From Chloroflexota bacterium (lineage in GTDB: Bacteria; Chloroflexota; Anaerolineae; B4-G1), in the NCBI GenBank assembly GCA_003648125.1, contig QMOE01000226.1, positions 1 to 5,138 on the forward strand: a DNA stretch of 5,138 nt, read 5' to 3'. Both the position numbers and the translations under genes were made by a program. Shown here one piece after another: positions 4,776 through 5,138 of this stretch. The notes under the pieces were generated by a model. The model had not been told where the DNA came from. It was given only the letters and a program-made list of their open reading frames with translations, and made no database searches. How positions within the stretch are numbered: position 1 is the stretch's first letter; every line of letters begins with the position of its first letter.

Positions 4776-5138
4776 ATGGCAATAGATCTAACCCCTCTGA
4801 GCGTGCCAGCATTTTGAGAATTATCTCCAGTCCCTTGAGACCTTTTGGATTTAGTTCGGCTAGCGTTCTTGCAGTTGGTACAGTCTGGTAAGCGTGAAAC
4901 AGTTTATAGGCACAAACATCAGCCAGTTGCACAGCAGCAAAAAATTCGGATTGTACAAAAACAGGGTACTCGACTAGCCGAGAGCCTCTGCCGGTTTTCT
5001 TCTGTCCCTGCAGATATTCCCGATGAACCGCTACAAGACGCGCATCTTTCAAGTTGCTGCGAATGGATGAAGCCCGAGAGTCAACCAGCACAAGGCCCAA
5101 GTCATCCTTCGCAAACAAGGATATGTCCACGCGATCAA
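4774..5138 (-). CDS. DUF3800-like protein, C-terminal part, 5' end cut by window
   Basis: The frame is open from the right edge to TAA at 4776-4774, giving about 121 residues. The apparent start, a GTG at 5130, sits in mid-domain, so the real start lies beyond the window. Features match the end of the DUF3800 family: a DISLFAKDDLGLVLVDSR strand-turn with the acidic DD, then LVEYPVFVQSEFFAAVQLADVCAYKLF, where the family has a 'xxFVxSxxSxxxQLAD' motif. DUF3800 proteins are uncharacterised, have been suggested to have an RNase-H-like fold, and are frequent in accessory regions. GC is lower than in the operon (28/60 at 4801-4860). It runs in the same direction as the operon but is separated by the 157-nt regulatory intergene. 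Confidence 0.75.
   Translation of the reverse strand, partial: DRVDISLFAKDDLGLVLVDSRASSIRSNLKDARLVAVHREYLQGQKKTGRGSRLVEYPVFVQSEFFAAVQLADVCAYKLFHAYQTVPTARTLAELNPKGLKGLEIILKMLARSEGLDLLP

Noticed and set aside
4700..4891. Plus-strand 63-codon open frame downstream of the consensus promoter
   Set aside because: It starts inside the structured stretch, runs across the terminator-like hairpin and into the antisense of the DUF3800-like gene, lacks a Shine-Dalgarno sequence and resembles no protein.

Overview
The window holds one compact minus-strand operon read from right to left. It is cut by the left edge and flanked on the right by a 157-nt regulatory intergene and a fragment of a DUF3800-type gene. 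The dense GC-rich operon, the protein flavour (short 416-residue LeuC-type subunit, citryl-CoA-lyase-like citrate synthase homologue) and a dispersed-looking palindrome suggest a Chloroflexota (Anaerolineae/Caldilineae-like) bacterium. This assignment rests on remembered family resemblance, not on a search.

Layout in transcription order (right to left): (1) 5138-4774, C-terminal part of a DUF3800-like protein, relatively AT-rich. (2) 4773-4617, intergene with a perfect sigma70 consensus promoter facing right (TTGACA-N17-TATAAT), a palindrome on its -35 box, a possible overlapping leftward promoter, and a short structured stretch ending in a strong 14-bp hairpin: a candidate small RNA. (3) 4616-3711, succinyl-/citryl-CoA synthetase alpha-type subunit with phospho-histidine motif. 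(4) 3711-3508 and 3554-3102, a 67-residue protein and a 150-residue nucleotidyltransferase, overlapping each other by 47 nt and joined to both neighbours by stop/start overlaps (TAATG and ATGA). (5) 3105-2329, citryl-CoA lyase/citrate-synthase-like gene broken by one in-frame TAA. (6) 2315-1743, HD-domain protein. (7) 1739-489, aconitase/isopropylmalate-dehydratase-type large subunit with three Fe-S cysteines. (8) 486-1, its small (swivel) subunit, nearly complete.

Taken together, a LeuCD-type hydro-lyase, an acid-CoA ligase alpha subunit and a citryl-CoA-lyase homologue describe a route that isomerises a tricarboxylate or substituted malate, activates it with CoA, and cleaves it to two products. 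For citrate these would be acetyl-CoA and oxaloacetate, as in the two-step citrate cleavage of some reverse-TCA bacteria. The substrate is inferred. The ligase beta subunit is not in the window. The main oddities are the nonsense codon in the lyase, the lower-GC nucleotidyltransferase pair inside the operon, a perfect palindrome translated within the dehydratase gene, and the rightward consensus promoter with no protein gene ahead of it.
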